In this document: positions 53,977 through 62,337 of the stretch, piece by piece | Numbering within the stretch: position 1 is the stretch's first letter | Layout of the letters: each line of letters begins with the position of its first letter | Assembly: GCA_019429205.1 (NCBI GenBank) | Contig: JAHYIT010000006.1 | Location: forward strand, 17,236-81,235 | DNA: 64,000 bases | Direction: 5' to 3' | Origin: Mariniphaga sp. | GTDB taxonomy: Bacteria; Bacteroidota; Bacteroidia; Bacteroidales; Prolixibacteraceae | The notes under the pieces: model-generated | Databases searched by the model: none | What the model saw: the letters and a program-made list of their open reading frames with translations, nothing else | Told to the model about the DNA's origin: nothing | Made by a program: the position numbers and the translations under genes

Positions 53977-55323
53977 ATGGCAAATAATGTTTCATTACTA
54001 ATTGTTGATGACGAGGAATCTGTTAGGGACTCACTCTACAACTGGTTTATTGAAGATGGTTTTAAGGTGGAATGTGCCGAAAATGCCAAGGAAGCACTGG
54101 CTATGCTGGAGGCCGGACACTTTGATATTATTTTGGCTGATATAAAAATGCCCGGCATGGATGGAATGGAAATGCACCGGCGCATCAGGGCGCTGAATCC
54201 TGAAGCAATTGTGATTATTATGACTGCTTTCGCTTCGGTTGAAACTGCCGTTCAGGCTTTAAAAGACGGTGCTTTTGATTACATTACCAAACCCTTTGAT
54301 CCGGATGATCTTTCACATTTAATTCGCAATGCTGCCAAACAGGTGGAAATGAAAGTGGAAAATGAGACCTTAAAAAACCGTATTGTTTCGCTTGAAAACA
54401 TTGAAGATATTGTTGGCACCAGTCAGGCAATGATGAAGGTTTTGAAAGATGTGGAAAGTGTTTCACAATCAAATTCTTCGGTAATAATAACAGGTGAAAG
54501 CGGAACCGGAAAAGAACTGATTGCAAGGGCCATTCATTCCAATTCTTCACGGAAGTTTTTCCCTCTGGTTACCGTGCATTGTGGCGCTTTGTCAGAAGAT
54601 TTGCTCGAAAGCGAATTGTTTGGCCACGAAAAAGGAGCATTTACCGGAGCCATGTTTAACCGGAAAGGTCGTTTTGAAATTGCCGATGGCGGTACCATCT
54701 TTTTGGATGAAATTGCAACTATTTCAGGAAAAATGCAAATTGAATTGTTGCGTGTTCTGGAATCGAAAAAATTTGTGCGTGTGGGTGGAAATAAGGAGAT
54801 TCAATCCGATTTCAGAGTGATTTGCGCCACCAACCGCGATTTAAAAAAAATGGTGGATGAGGGTTTGTTTCGCGAAGACCTTTATTATCGGTTAAATGTG
54901 GTGAATATTTCCATTCCTTCTTTACGCGAGCGGGCCGGCGACATTCCGTTGTTGGTAAATTATTTCATAAAAAAATACTGCAACTCCATGAGCCGCGACC
55001 TGATTTCTATTGAGCCTGCTGCTTTGAATCGACTGGAACAGTATGATTTTCCGGGAAATGTGCGTGAGCTGGAAAACATGATTGAACGTGCAATTGTGGT
55101 TGGAAACGGAAAAGAAATCAGGTTGAAAGACTTGCCCATTGGTACGGCAACACCCGGTAATTCAGCCGATAGCCTGGCGGAACTGGAGAAGAATCATATT
55201 TTTCAAACATTAAACAGACTGGACTGGAATATCAGCCGTTCGGCCAAATTGCTAAAGGTTGACCGTGTTACACTTTACAACAAAATTAAAAAATACAACC
55301 TGAAAAAAAGCAAGGGAAAATAG
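53977..55323 (+). CDS. sigma-54-dependent NtrC-family response regulator
   Basis: 448 aa. Receiver domain (1-120; phospho-acceptor Asp55 in DIILADIKMPG), AAA+ domain with Walker A GESGTGKE (173-180), the sigma-54-contacting GAFTGA loop (220-225), Walker B and arginine-finger regions, and a C-terminal Fis-type HTH (LDWNISRSAKLLKVDRVTLYNKIKKY). It activates sigma-54 promoters when phosphorylated, probably by the heme-type kinase immediately upstream. Targets cannot be inferred. Confidence 0.93.
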   Translation: MANNVSLLIVDDEESVRDSLYNWFIEDGFKVECAENAKEALAMLEAGHFDIILADIKMPGMDGMEMHRRIRALNPEAIVIIMTAFASVETAVQALKDGAFDYITKPFDPDDLSHLIRNAAKQVEMKVENETLKNRIVSLENIEDIVGTSQAMMKVLKDVESVSQSNSSVIITGESGTGKELIARAIHSNSSRKFFPLVTVHCGALSEDLLESELFGHEKGAFTGAMFNRKGRFEIADGGTIFLDEIATISGKMQIELLRVLESKKFVRVGGNKEIQSDFRVICATNRDLKKMVDEGLFREDLYYRLNVVNISIPSLRERAGDIPLLVNYFIKKYCNSMSRDLISIEPAALNRLEQYDFPGNVRELENMIERAIVVGNGKEIRLKDLPIGTATPGNSADSLAELEKNHIFQTLNRLDWNISRSAKLLKVDRVTLYNKIKKYNLKKSKGK

Positions 55324-55363
55324 ACCTTTTATTTTTCACTCAGGCAATTAAAGTTTTTACTGT

Positions 55364-55933
55364 TTGAAGGAACAGGATAATTGTAAAATTTTTCAATTGG
55401 ATAAACAGCGTATTTTACTCGTATCATTTGGGCAGTTCGAAAAAAAATTCCTTCACAAAATTGCAGCTGCCGTCCAACCTGTTATCGGCTTGCCGGTCGA
55501 TATTGAATCGGGTTACACCGACCTGTCCAAATATTACGATCCTGCCCGGCGCCAATACGATGGCAACAGGCTAATCCATTTTATCCATTCAGAATATGCT
55601 TTTGATAAAAGAAAAGTAATTGGCCTGTTTCAGGTAGATTTGTTTATTCCCATTCTAACATATATTATTGGCCAGGCCATTTATAAAGGAAATGCCGGAG
55701 TGGTTTCGTTTTTTCGGTTGAAAAATGAATTGTATGGGCTTAAAAAGGATGATAATCTTTTATTTGAGCGTTTTGTCAAGGAAATTGTTCATGAACTGGG
55801 TCACACAATGGGATTAATTCATTGTTATTCAACAATATGTGTTATGCGTTCCAGTACCTACATAGAAGATGTTGACCAGAAAGAAGCACATTTTTGTTCG
55901 AAATGCAGGCAGAAGCTGGATGAAGAACGTTAA
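55364..55933 (+). CDS. archaemetzincin-like zinc protease
   Basis: 189 aa from a TTG start (no better ATG nearby). Zinc motif VHELGHTMGLIHC (HExxHxxGxxH plus Cys), a Met in CVMRSS and a CxxC (CSKC) that completes the second zinc site typical of archaemetzincins. No signal peptide. Peptidase of unknown substrate; 40 bp after the NtrC-type regulator, in the same direction, so likely cotranscribed with the kinase pair. Confidence 0.88.
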   Translation: MKEQDNCKIFQLDKQRILLVSFGQFEKKFLHKIAAAVQPVIGLPVDIESGYTDLSKYYDPARRQYDGNRLIHFIHSEYAFDKRKVIGLFQVDLFIPILTYIIGQAIYKGNAGVVSFFRLKNELYGLKKDDNLLFERFVKEIVHELGHTMGLIHCYSTICVMRSSTYIEDVDQKEAHFCSKCRQKLDEER

Positions 55934-56050
55934 GCTTTTCAGGAAAAAAATCTCCTTCACCATTTAATATTTGGAATATTGTCCCAGATTGAAACCGGGC
56001 AATTATCGTGTATTTATTGCTATCCTTCTTTAAATCAGTAACGATCGCAT

Positions 56051-56085
56051 AAAAAAACCCGGCAGCTTTTCAGTTACCAGGTTTT
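56051..56085 (-). terminator. terminator of the TIM-barrel gene
   Basis: In minus-strand RNA AAAACCTGG pairs with CCGGGTTTT (one G-U) around a 14-nt loop, followed by a U run. It separates this gene from the convergent archaemetzincin gene; nothing else is seen in the gap 55934-56159. Confidence 0.75.
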
Positions 56086-56159
56086 GATAGGCTGAATCTT
56101 TTCAAACAAAAAGGTTGGTATGCTCTGTTGCAACCTTAGCGCAATTTGAAAAGGCAATT

Positions 56160-57080
56160 TTAAGCGTTTTTCAAAATGTCGGTTGTAAGGTTACTGATGC
56201 TTGTTTCCAGTGCTTCGAAAGGTTTTCCGTTGCCCTGGTTATCATCCTCTACAAAATGATATTTCATGCCTGCTACATCAGCGGCTGCAAGTATCCGTTT
56301 AAAATCAATTACCCCAGCTCCAACCGATGTTATGTCGTCTTTAACGATGTCGAAATATGGTGCTTGTTGGGTAAGCATATCTTTTAAGTGGAAAAGTTGG
56401 AATCTTCCCGGATAACGGTTAAACATTTCCACCGGATCCTGACCGGCTTTAGTTACCCAGTAAAAGTCAATTTCCATGGTAATTAAATCCGGATCCATTT
56501 CGGGCATAAAAATATCGTAATAGGGAACAATACCATCCAGGTTATCGAATTCGAAGTTGTGGTTGTGGTACCCGAACTGAATGCCAACACCTTTCATAAT
56601 CCGGCCAACTTCGTTCCACTCGCCAACCATTCTTTTATAGAACTCAACATGGCGGTCTTGCTCTTCAACCCAGGGCTGAACGCAATATTTCACTCCAAGT
56701 TCTGCATGGTCGTCGGCCATTTTTTGTGCACTTTCGGTAGTAATTCCTTCGGCCTCAACACTGGTGTGGCTGCTGATTATTTCCATACCCATGTCATTCA
56801 CCATTTTTTTGAATTCGGTTGGAGCATAACCGTAAAATTTTCCGTTGGAATAATCGGCAAGTTCCAGGTTTTTGTAACCCATGTCCGAAAGTTTTTGCAA
56901 TGAACCTTTAACATCGGCAGCCATGGCATCGCGAATGGTGTAAAGTTGCAACCCAACGCCAAAGCTTTTGCGGTCAACTGCTCCACCAGGCGAGCAGGCC
57001 AGGGGGCCCAAAGCCATCAAACCAAGTGCACCGGCTCCTGAAATTTTTAAAAAATCTCTCCTGTTTTTCGAAGTTTTCAT
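56160..57080 (-). CDS. sugar phosphate isomerase/epimerase (TIM barrel), Tat-exported
   Basis: 306 aa. Twin-arginine start (SKNRRDFLKISGAGALGLMALGPLAC, possible lipobox). AP-endonuclease-2/xylose-isomerase-like TIM barrel: GVGLQLYTIRDAM, GYKNLELADYSNGKF, IISSHTSVEAEG, FGYHNHNFEFDN, ITMEIDFYWVTKAGQDP, and GAGVIDFKRILAAADVAGMKYHFVEDDN, with His and Glu metal ligands. Such exported proteins are common beside Gfo/Idh genes and handle inositol or keto-sugars. Monocistronic, divergent from the AraC-type gene. Confidence 0.88.
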   Translation of the reverse strand: MKTSKNRRDFLKISGAGALGLMALGPLACSPGGAVDRKSFGVGLQLYTIRDAMAADVKGSLQKLSDMGYKNLELADYSNGKFYGYAPTEFKKMVNDMGMEIISSHTSVEAEGITTESAQKMADDHAELGVKYCVQPWVEEQDRHVEFYKRMVGEWNEVGRIMKGVGIQFGYHNHNFEFDNLDGIVPYYDIFMPEMDPDLITMEIDFYWVTKAGQDPVEMFNRYPGRFQLFHLKDMLTQQAPYFDIVKDDITSVGAGVIDFKRILAAADVAGMKYHFVEDDNQGNGKPFEALETSISNLTTDILKNA

Positions 57081-57237
57081 AATTTTTATTTATTGTTTCA
57101 TTAATATTAAAAACGAATTGATTTTTGGTGGGTTAAAAATAATACAAATAAATTGTTTATTGAACAGAAATAGACTGTTTTACTCCTTTTTATTCCTTTT
57201 CTTTTGTAACTTTGGTACAACTGTTAAAAATAGTTTT

Positions 57238-57798
57238 TTGAAGATATTCATTAAAAATATGGTTTGTATTCGCTGCCAGATGGTAGTGAAAGCAGAGCTT
57301 GAAAAACTTGGCCTGAATCACGCACAGGTAAAAATCGGAGAAGTGGATTTGGTTGGAAAAATAAAACCGGAACAACTGGAACAACTTAATACCGGATTAA
57401 AAAAAGCCGGACTTGCATTAATGGATGATAAAAAAAGCATTCTGGTTGAAAAAATCAGAAGTGCCATCATCGAACTGGTGCACTATTCCGAAGACCAGAT
57501 TAAAGTGAACCTTTCTGATTTTTTAAGCGAAAAACTCAATTACAATTATACCTATCTCGCCAATCTTTTTTCAGAAGTAAAAGGGATTACCATCGAAAAA
57601 TTTTACCTCACCCATAAAATTGAACGGGTAAAAGAATTAATCGTTTACGATGAACTGAATCTTTCTGAAATAGCTTACCGAATGAACTACAGCAGTGTAG
57701 CCCACCTTTCAAATCAGTTTAAAAAATTTACCGGATTAACCCCAACCCATTTTAAAATGCTAAAAACCAAAAGGCGCGACACACTTGAAAATGTGTGA
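57238..57798 (+). CDS. AraC-family regulator with N-terminal HMA-like domain
   Basis: 186 aa from TTG 57238 (MKIFIKNMVCIRCQMVVKAELEKLG); ATG 57259 would cut the first beta strand, so the TTG is preferred, and the longer ORF from 56968 overlaps the divergent gene. Residues 1-65 resemble a heavy-metal-associated fold with MVCIRC (Cys10, Cys13). Residues ~85-180 are the AraC HTH pair (TYLANLFSEVKGITIEKFYLTHKIERVKELI, LNLSEIAYRMNYSSVAHLSNQFKKFTGLTPTHFK). Likely a metal- or redox-responsive activator. A 29-bp inverted repeat begins at its stop codon, and palindromic GTAAC sites lie downstream before the next operon. Confidence 0.85.
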   Translation: MKIFIKNMVCIRCQMVVKAELEKLGLNHAQVKIGEVDLVGKIKPEQLEQLNTGLKKAGLALMDDKKSILVEKIRSAIIELVHYSEDQIKVNLSDFLSEKLNYNYTYLANLFSEVKGITIEKFYLTHKIERVKELIVYDELNLSEIAYRMNYSSVAHLSNQFKKFTGLTPTHFKMLKTKRRDTLENV

Positions 57799-57815
57799 AT
57801 GATGTAACTCTTATT
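57787..57815 (+). repeat. left copy of 29-bp inverted repeat
   Basis: GAAAATGTGTGAATGATGTAACTCTTATT spans the AraC stop codon. Its reverse complement (27 of 29) is at 60576-60604, so the pair flanks the three-gene operon 57985-60574. Core of 21 identical bases (57789-57809). Confidence 0.8.
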
Positions 57816-57849
57816 CTGAATTGTGTAACACTTCCAAAAAAAATGCCCG

Positions 57850-57867
57850 GTAACTTTGTAAAGTTAC
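57850..57867 (+). promoter_or_regulatory. palindrome upstream of the glycosyltransferase operon
   Basis: GTAACTTTGTAAAGTTAC (8+2+8, perfect) about 118 bp before the first small gene. GTAAC also recurs near 57804 and 57826. A candidate operator, possibly for the AraC-type regulator just upstream; unproven. Confidence 0.45.
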
Positions 57868-57984
57868 ATTCATCGCATGTTATTAAAGCAAATGAACGGT
57901 TTAAAATGGTTTCAACCATCATAAAAAGCGGTTACGAAGGCATTTTAATCTGAGAGAATTAGGCAAACAATTAAAACAGAAATC

Positions 57985-58119
57985 ATGTCAAAAAGCAATG
58001 AAGGAAAAGAGCGCAGAAACCATAAAAAGGGACCTGCAAAAAGTCTGAAAGAGAAAAGAGCTTCAAAAGCAGAAAAAAGGGATGAAAAGAAAGGAAACGG
58101 CACAATTTTTCAAAAATGA
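57985..58119 (+). CDS. 44-aa basic protein
   Basis: Not in the track. ATG 57985 to TGA 58119, starting MSKSNEGKERRNHKKGPAKS; almost entirely Lys, Arg, Glu, Ser and Asn, disordered, with no hydrophobic core. Its stop overlaps the ATG of the next gene (ATGA), which argues that it is translated. Could be a small nucleic-acid-binding or ribosome-associated protein; no family recognised. Confidence 0.55.
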   Translation: MSKSNEGKERRNHKKGPAKSLKEKRASKAEKRDEKKGNGTIFQK

Positions 58120-58331
58120 ACCGGCAAATTGCAAAAAAAAGATTTAGAGAGGGTGAAGTTGTTTGTGCACTTGTAAATCCAAAGCTTAAGCTGGTAATCC
58201 GGCGTTATGTGGATCGGATATATTATTGTAAAATTCAGCAAGATACTGCCCGAAAAGAACTGGTTTATTTCGACCGGGAACTCATGGATTGTAAAAATCT
58301 GAAAGAAATTAAAAACACAGCAAAAAGATGA
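58116..58331 (+). CDS. small conserved-looking hypothetical protein
   Basis: 71 aa. MNRQIAKKRFREGEVVCALVNPKLKLVIRRYVDRIYYCKIQ reads as a compact beta-rich fold (perhaps SH3- or KOW-like: EGEVVCALVNP..KLVIRRYVDRIYYC). Start overlaps the 44-aa gene by ATGA and its end overlaps the glycosyltransferase ATG by ATGA, so the three are translationally coupled. Possibly an RNA-binding regulator; inferred. Confidence 0.65.
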   Translation: MNRQIAKKRFREGEVVCALVNPKLKLVIRRYVDRIYYCKIQQDTARKELVYFDRELMDCKNLKEIKNTAKR

Positions 58332-60574
58332 AATTAGCTTACATTGCAACTTATCCTCCCCGTGAGTGTGGAATTGGCACATTTACTAACAACCTGTTCA
58401 AATCGATGCTGAACGGGAATGTAAACCAGAATGAAGAGAATGAGGGTTTTGTGGTTGCCTTAAATGACAATGAACTTGAATATAAATACCCTGATGAAGT
58501 TAAAGCGACTATCAGGCAGGATTACCAGGAAGATTATCTGAAGGCGGTAAAGTACATTAACCTGAGCGGCGCCGACGTTTGTATTCTCCAGCATGAATTT
58601 GGCATTTTTGGCGGGCAGAGCGGGGTTTATATTCTTCCGTTGCTGCACCGGCTTGAAATTCCGCTTGTTGTAACACTGCATACCATTCTTAAAGCTCCAT
58701 CGTATAACGAAAAAGCCATTCTGAAGGAAATTTGCAAAATGGCAAATAAGGTTGTGGTAATGAGTATTAAAGCCATCGAGTTTTTAACCACCATTTACGA
58801 TGTGCCTAAAGAAAAAATTGCATTAATTGAACATGGAGTCCCGGATATTCATTTCAACCCCGAAAAATCGAAAAAAGAGTTTAAACTTGAAAACAAGAAA
58901 GTGCTGCTCACTTTTGGGTTTATCGGACGAAGCAAGGGCATTGAAACGGTTATAAAAGCGCTGCCTGACGTAGTAAAAAAATACCCGGAACTCATTTATA
59001 TAGTTTTGGGGAAAACCCATCCGAATGTGCTGCGTCATTCCGGTGAAGAATACCGGATTTCCCTTTTGCGTTTGGTGAAAAACCTTCATCTTGAAAAACA
59101 TGTTCTGTTTTTAAATGAATTTATTGACGAACAGAATTTATTCAAATATTTATATGCCTGCGATATTTACATCACACCGTATTTAAACGAAGCCCAGATT
59201 ACCAGCGGAACACTTTCATACGCGGTTGGAGTGGGAGCCGCTGTGCTTTCAACGCCTTACTGGCATGCAGCAGAACTACTGGCAAAAGGAAGAGGCCGGT
59301 TGTTTCATTTTAATGATTCGGATGAACTGGCGAATACATTATCTCAACTCTTCGATAATCCGGAACAACTTAAGAAATTAAAAAACAAAGCCGGTGAATA
59401 CGGTAAAAAGATAACCTGGCCCAAAACCGGAGAAAAATATGTTGCGCTGGCCGGAAAAATACTTGAGGAGGAGCATTTGGAAGTTGACAAAAAAGAATCG
59501 GAGCTCGATTTGCTCATTCTCCCCCCTTTTTCACTTACCCACATCAACCGGTTAACCGACGATACCGGTATTATTCAGCACGCCAAATTCGGCATCCCAA
59601 ACTTAAAAGAGGGGTATTGTCTTGACGATAATTCACGGGCTTTGCTGATGGTTTTAATGGCCTACCGGCAGATGAAAGACAAACGGGCGCTTGAACTGTC
59701 GCCTATTTATCTGAGCTACATTCATTACCTTCAAAATCCGGACGGGACTTTCCGGAATTTCCTGAGTTTCAGCCGGAATTTTCTGGACGAGAAGGGTTCT
59801 GAAGATTCGTTTGGACGGACCATCTGGGCTCTGGGTTATTTACTGGGAAATGCCCCAAATGATGCTTATTATCAAACGGGCAGATTGATATTTTTTAATG
59901 CAGCTCCCAATTTCGAGAAGTTGACTTCCATACGGGGAATTGCCAACACCATGATTGGAATCAGTTATTACCTGAAAAGCAATCCTTCAGATGATTCAAT
60001 GACTGAAAGATTAAGAAACTTCGCGAATGTTTTAATGAAACATTACAAGGAAAATCAGTCTGACGGCTGGACCTGGTTTGAATCGTTGCTGGCTTATGAC
60101 AATGGAATTCTGCCTTTGGCATTGTTACATTCAGCCGAAATACTGAACGATGAGATAATTACGCAAACAGCCATTGATTCTATGAACTTTCTGACTGAGC
60201 ATACTTTAAAGGATAATTATTTATCGATAATTGGCAACGAAAAATGGTATAAAAAAGAAGGCGAACGTTCCGTTTTTGCCCAGCAACCCATCGATGCCAT
60301 GGCCATGGTGTTGATGTATCACCAGGCATTTCACGTAACAAACGACAAAGAGTACCTGAATAAATTATACACTTCATTTTTGTGGTTTTTGGGTGAAAAC
60401 GATTTGCGCATGAGTTTATACGATTTTGAAACCAAAGGGTGTTGCGACGGGTTTGAAAGTTACGGTGTAAACCGCAACCAGGGCGCTGAAAGTTCGCTGG
60501 CCTATTTAATTTCACACTTAACCGTATTGCAGGCTTACGAAGAATTTCACAGGTCGGATTTAAAATTGGTATAA
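58328..60574 (+). CDS. glycosyltransferase (GT4-type) fused to an (alpha/alpha)-barrel domain
   Basis: 748 aa, cytoplasmic. N-terminal GT-B domain (1 to ~385): MKLAYIATYPPRECGIGTFTNNL, LQHEFGIFGGQSG, GFIGRSKGIETVIKALPDV and the nucleotide-sugar site region EAQITSGTLSYAVGVGAAVLSTPYWHAAELLAKGRG. From about 395 a second, helix-rich domain (LTHINRLTDDTGIIQHAKFGIPNLKEGYCLDDNSRALLMVL, YIHYLQNPDGTFRNFLSFSRNF, GRTIWALGYLLG) looks like an (alpha/alpha)6 barrel. Makes a glycan or glycoside of unknown structure; mannosyl-type enzymes with this layout occur near GH130 genes. Third gene of the coupled operon. Confidence 0.85.
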   Translation: MKLAYIATYPPRECGIGTFTNNLFKSMLNGNVNQNEENEGFVVALNDNELEYKYPDEVKATIRQDYQEDYLKAVKYINLSGADVCILQHEFGIFGGQSGVYILPLLHRLEIPLVVTLHTILKAPSYNEKAILKEICKMANKVVVMSIKAIEFLTTIYDVPKEKIALIEHGVPDIHFNPEKSKKEFKLENKKVLLTFGFIGRSKGIETVIKALPDVVKKYPELIYIVLGKTHPNVLRHSGEEYRISLLRLVKNLHLEKHVLFLNEFIDEQNLFKYLYACDIYITPYLNEAQITSGTLSYAVGVGAAVLSTPYWHAAELLAKGRGRLFHFNDSDELANTLSQLFDNPEQLKKLKNKAGEYGKKITWPKTGEKYVALAGKILEEEHLEVDKKESELDLLILPPFSLTHINRLTDDTGIIQHAKFGIPNLKEGYCLDDNSRALLMVLMAYRQMKDKRALELSPIYLSYIHYLQNPDGTFRNFLSFSRNFLDEKGSEDSFGRTIWALGYLLGNAPNDAYYQTGRLIFFNAAPNFEKLTSIRGIANTMIGISYYLKSNPSDDSMTERLRNFANVLMKHYKENQSDGWTWFESLLAYDNGILPLALLHSAEILNDEIITQTAIDSMNFLTEHTLKDNYLSIIGNEKWYKKEGERSVFAQQPIDAMAMVLMYHQAFHVTNDKEYLNKLYTSFLWFLGENDLRMSLYDFETKGCCDGFESYGVNRNQGAESSLAYLISHLTVLQAYEEFHRSDLKLV

Positions 60575-60575
60575 A

Positions 60576-60604
60576 AATAAAAGTTACATCATTCACACAT
60601 TTCC
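60576..60604 (-). repeat. right copy of 29-bp inverted repeat
   Basis: Reverse complement of the 57787-57815 unit, 27 of 29 positions. It begins 2 bp after the glycosyltransferase stop. Confidence 0.8.
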
Positions 60605-60701
60605 ACGTTTTACCGTACCCGGATTACTGATGCCATTTTTTTTAATATAATCTTTATCGGAGAGCAATAAGATAATAAGGTAGAAATCAAATGTGCAACT
60701 A

Positions 60702-60783
60702 TTTTACTAAGGTTAATACATTGAAAATAAGGTTTTTCTGTTTCTGAATAAACCTTATTTTCTTTCATCAAACCTTAGTAAAA
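60702..60783. repeat. large nested palindrome
   Basis: Outer arms TTTTACTAAGGTT (60702-60714) and AACCTTAGTAAAA (60771-60783) are exact complements, as are inner arms GAAAATAAGGTTT (60723-60735) and AAACCTTATTTTC (60750-60762). The hairpin lies between convergent operons; variants of ACCTTATT repeat on both sides up to 60820. It may be a bidirectional terminator or a small-RNA or cruciform site. Confidence 0.7.
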
Positions 60784-60840
60784 CTGGCAAACAACAGAAA
60801 GGTAACCTTATTCCCTTATTAATAATGAAAAAAAATGGTA

Positions 60841-61581
60841 TTACTTCTTCATTCTCGCTGATACTTTCTTTTGCTTTAACTTAAGTCTCAATTCTTCCTT
60901 ATCCAACTTAAGTTTGCTGTTTTCTTTAACCAGTTTTTCAATGGTTTTCCCTAATTTTTTATTTACAACATCGGTTTCAATTTTTGCATTTATTACGTCG
61001 AAGCGCAAATCCTGTAACTGAACCAATTGCTCTTTTAATTGCCGGTGTAATTCAAGTAGTTCAATTTCTTTTTGTTTTAATGCTGTAATATCGGTGGCTA
61101 CTATAATATAATTATCGCCGTGCAGGTAAGCGGGTAATAACCGAACAGACAGTCTTAGCCAGGTTGAGTTGGTTAAGGATATTATCAGCACACTGTTTTT
61201 TCGGGTAGTCAATTTCTCCAGCAGGTTTTCCAGGTTTAATTTGTCACCAGGAATGATATAATCTTTAAAATATGAACCAATTACATGGTTAACCGGATGT
61301 TTTACGAGTTCAGCAAACCGGTTATTGCAATACAAAATCAGACCTTCTTTGTTCAATGTAACTGCCCCTCCGTGCATTTCTTCAACAAAAGTACGATAGG
61401 GTGTTTCAGACGAAGAAAGCGAATAAACCTGTTCTCCTTTTTCACCTGAAATTACAATTGCATCCACTTCTCCGCTTCGTATTGCTGAAAGCATTTCTTT
61501 TGTTTCCAACAGGCGGGAATGTAATTCTTCATTGTCAACTATTAGCTGCTCCTTTGTTTTGGATGTTGCTGTATTTGTCAT
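60841..61581 (-). CDS. PAS-domain protein with flanking coiled coils, Kai-operon partner
   Basis: 246 aa. N-terminal coiled coil (NEELHSRLLETKEMLSAIRSGEVDAIVI), one PAS domain (about 60-170: RTFVEEMHGGAVTLNKEGLILYCNNRFAELV...GDNYIIVATDIT) and a long C-terminal coiled coil (LELHRQLKEQLVQLQ..., KLVKENSKLKLDKEELRLKLKQKK). There is no histidine kinase or output domain, so it probably senses a ligand and signals by protein contact. Last gene of the kaiC-kaiB-kaiB-PAS operon, 30 bp after the second kaiB. Confidence 0.87.
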   Translation of the reverse strand: MTNTATSKTKEQLIVDNEELHSRLLETKEMLSAIRSGEVDAIVISGEKGEQVYSLSSSETPYRTFVEEMHGGAVTLNKEGLILYCNNRFAELVKHPVNHVIGSYFKDYIIPGDKLNLENLLEKLTTRKNSVLIISLTNSTWLRLSVRLLPAYLHGDNYIIVATDITALKQKEIELLELHRQLKEQLVQLQDLRFDVINAKIETDVVNKKLGKTIEKLVKENSKLKLDKEELRLKLKQKKVSARMKK

Positions 61582-61611
61582 AAATCGAATGTTTTAATTC
61601 GTTAAAAAACA

Positions 61612-61965
61612 TTACGTTTTTGCTAATTTTCTCAGGTCTAAACCCACAAGCACTTTCTCTTCATTCGACATATCGCCAATGATGCGCCTGAAAGGGAGCG
61701 GCAGTTTTTTAATCAGGGTTGGGGCTGCAATTATCTGTTCCTCTTTTGCCAAAAGCGGGTTTTTGTAGAGGTCAATCACTTCCAGTTCATATTGCCCTTC
61801 AAGATATTCTTCGCAAATCTTTTTCAGGTTCGATATGGCCAGCACCGATCGGGCTGTAGAACCGGTAATGAACAACCGAAGCATATATTTATCGTGGCCC
61901 ACATCAGCCGCGGTCTGATTAAACTCTTCTGTGGCACTTTTTACTTTTGCTTTTTTCTCGTTCAT
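61612..61965 (-). CDS. KaiB-like protein (second copy)
   Basis: 117 aa with a thioredoxin-like KaiB domain: [85 protein letters not shown]. KaiB binds KaiC and, in cyanobacteria, switches it toward dephosphorylation by changing fold. The N-terminal ~25 residues are a charged extension. About 30 bp after the first kaiB-like gene. No KaiA gene is seen. Confidence 0.88.
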   Translation of the reverse strand: MNEKKAKVKSATEEFNQTAADVGHDKYMLRLFITGSTARSVLAISNLKKICEEYLEGQYELEVIDLYKNPLLAKEEQIIAAPTLIKKLPLPFRRIIGDMSNEEKVLVGLDLRKLAKT

Positions 61966-61995
61966 AACTTATATCTTACGAATATTGTTTATTCT

Positions 61996-62337
61996 TCAGT
62001 TCGCTTCCAATAAATCCAGGCCAATTAAAACGCGTTCTGTATCTGAGAGATCACCGATTATTTTGCGAACAGGTACCGGTAATTTCCTGATTAATGTTGG
62101 CAGGGCAACAATTTGATACTCGTTGGCCAAATGTGGATTTTCCAACAGATCGATCACTTCAATGGAGTATTTTCCGTCCAGTTGTTCTTCACAAATTTTT
62201 TTCAAATTGGTAAATGCAGTAATGGCTTTTGGTGTTTGCCCGGCTACATATAACCGAAGTATCCACATGTCTTTTGTTGTTTTGCCTGGTGTTTTTTCCT
62301 TAACTTTTACATCCGGGTTTTCTTTATCTGGCATCAT
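61996..62337 (-). CDS. KaiB-like protein (first copy)
   Basis: 113 aa, or 112 from the second ATG at 62334. KaiB domain [88 protein letters not shown]. Its ATG overlaps the kaiC-like TGA (ATGA), so the two are translationally coupled. It is closely related to, but clearly different from, the next gene, suggesting two specialised KaiB-like partners. Confidence 0.9.
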   Translation of the reverse strand: MMPDKENPDVKVKEKTPGKTTKDMWILRLYVAGQTPKAITAFTNLKKICEEQLDGKYSIEVIDLLENPHLANEYQIVALPTLIRKLPVPVRKIIGDLSDTERVLIGLDLLEAN

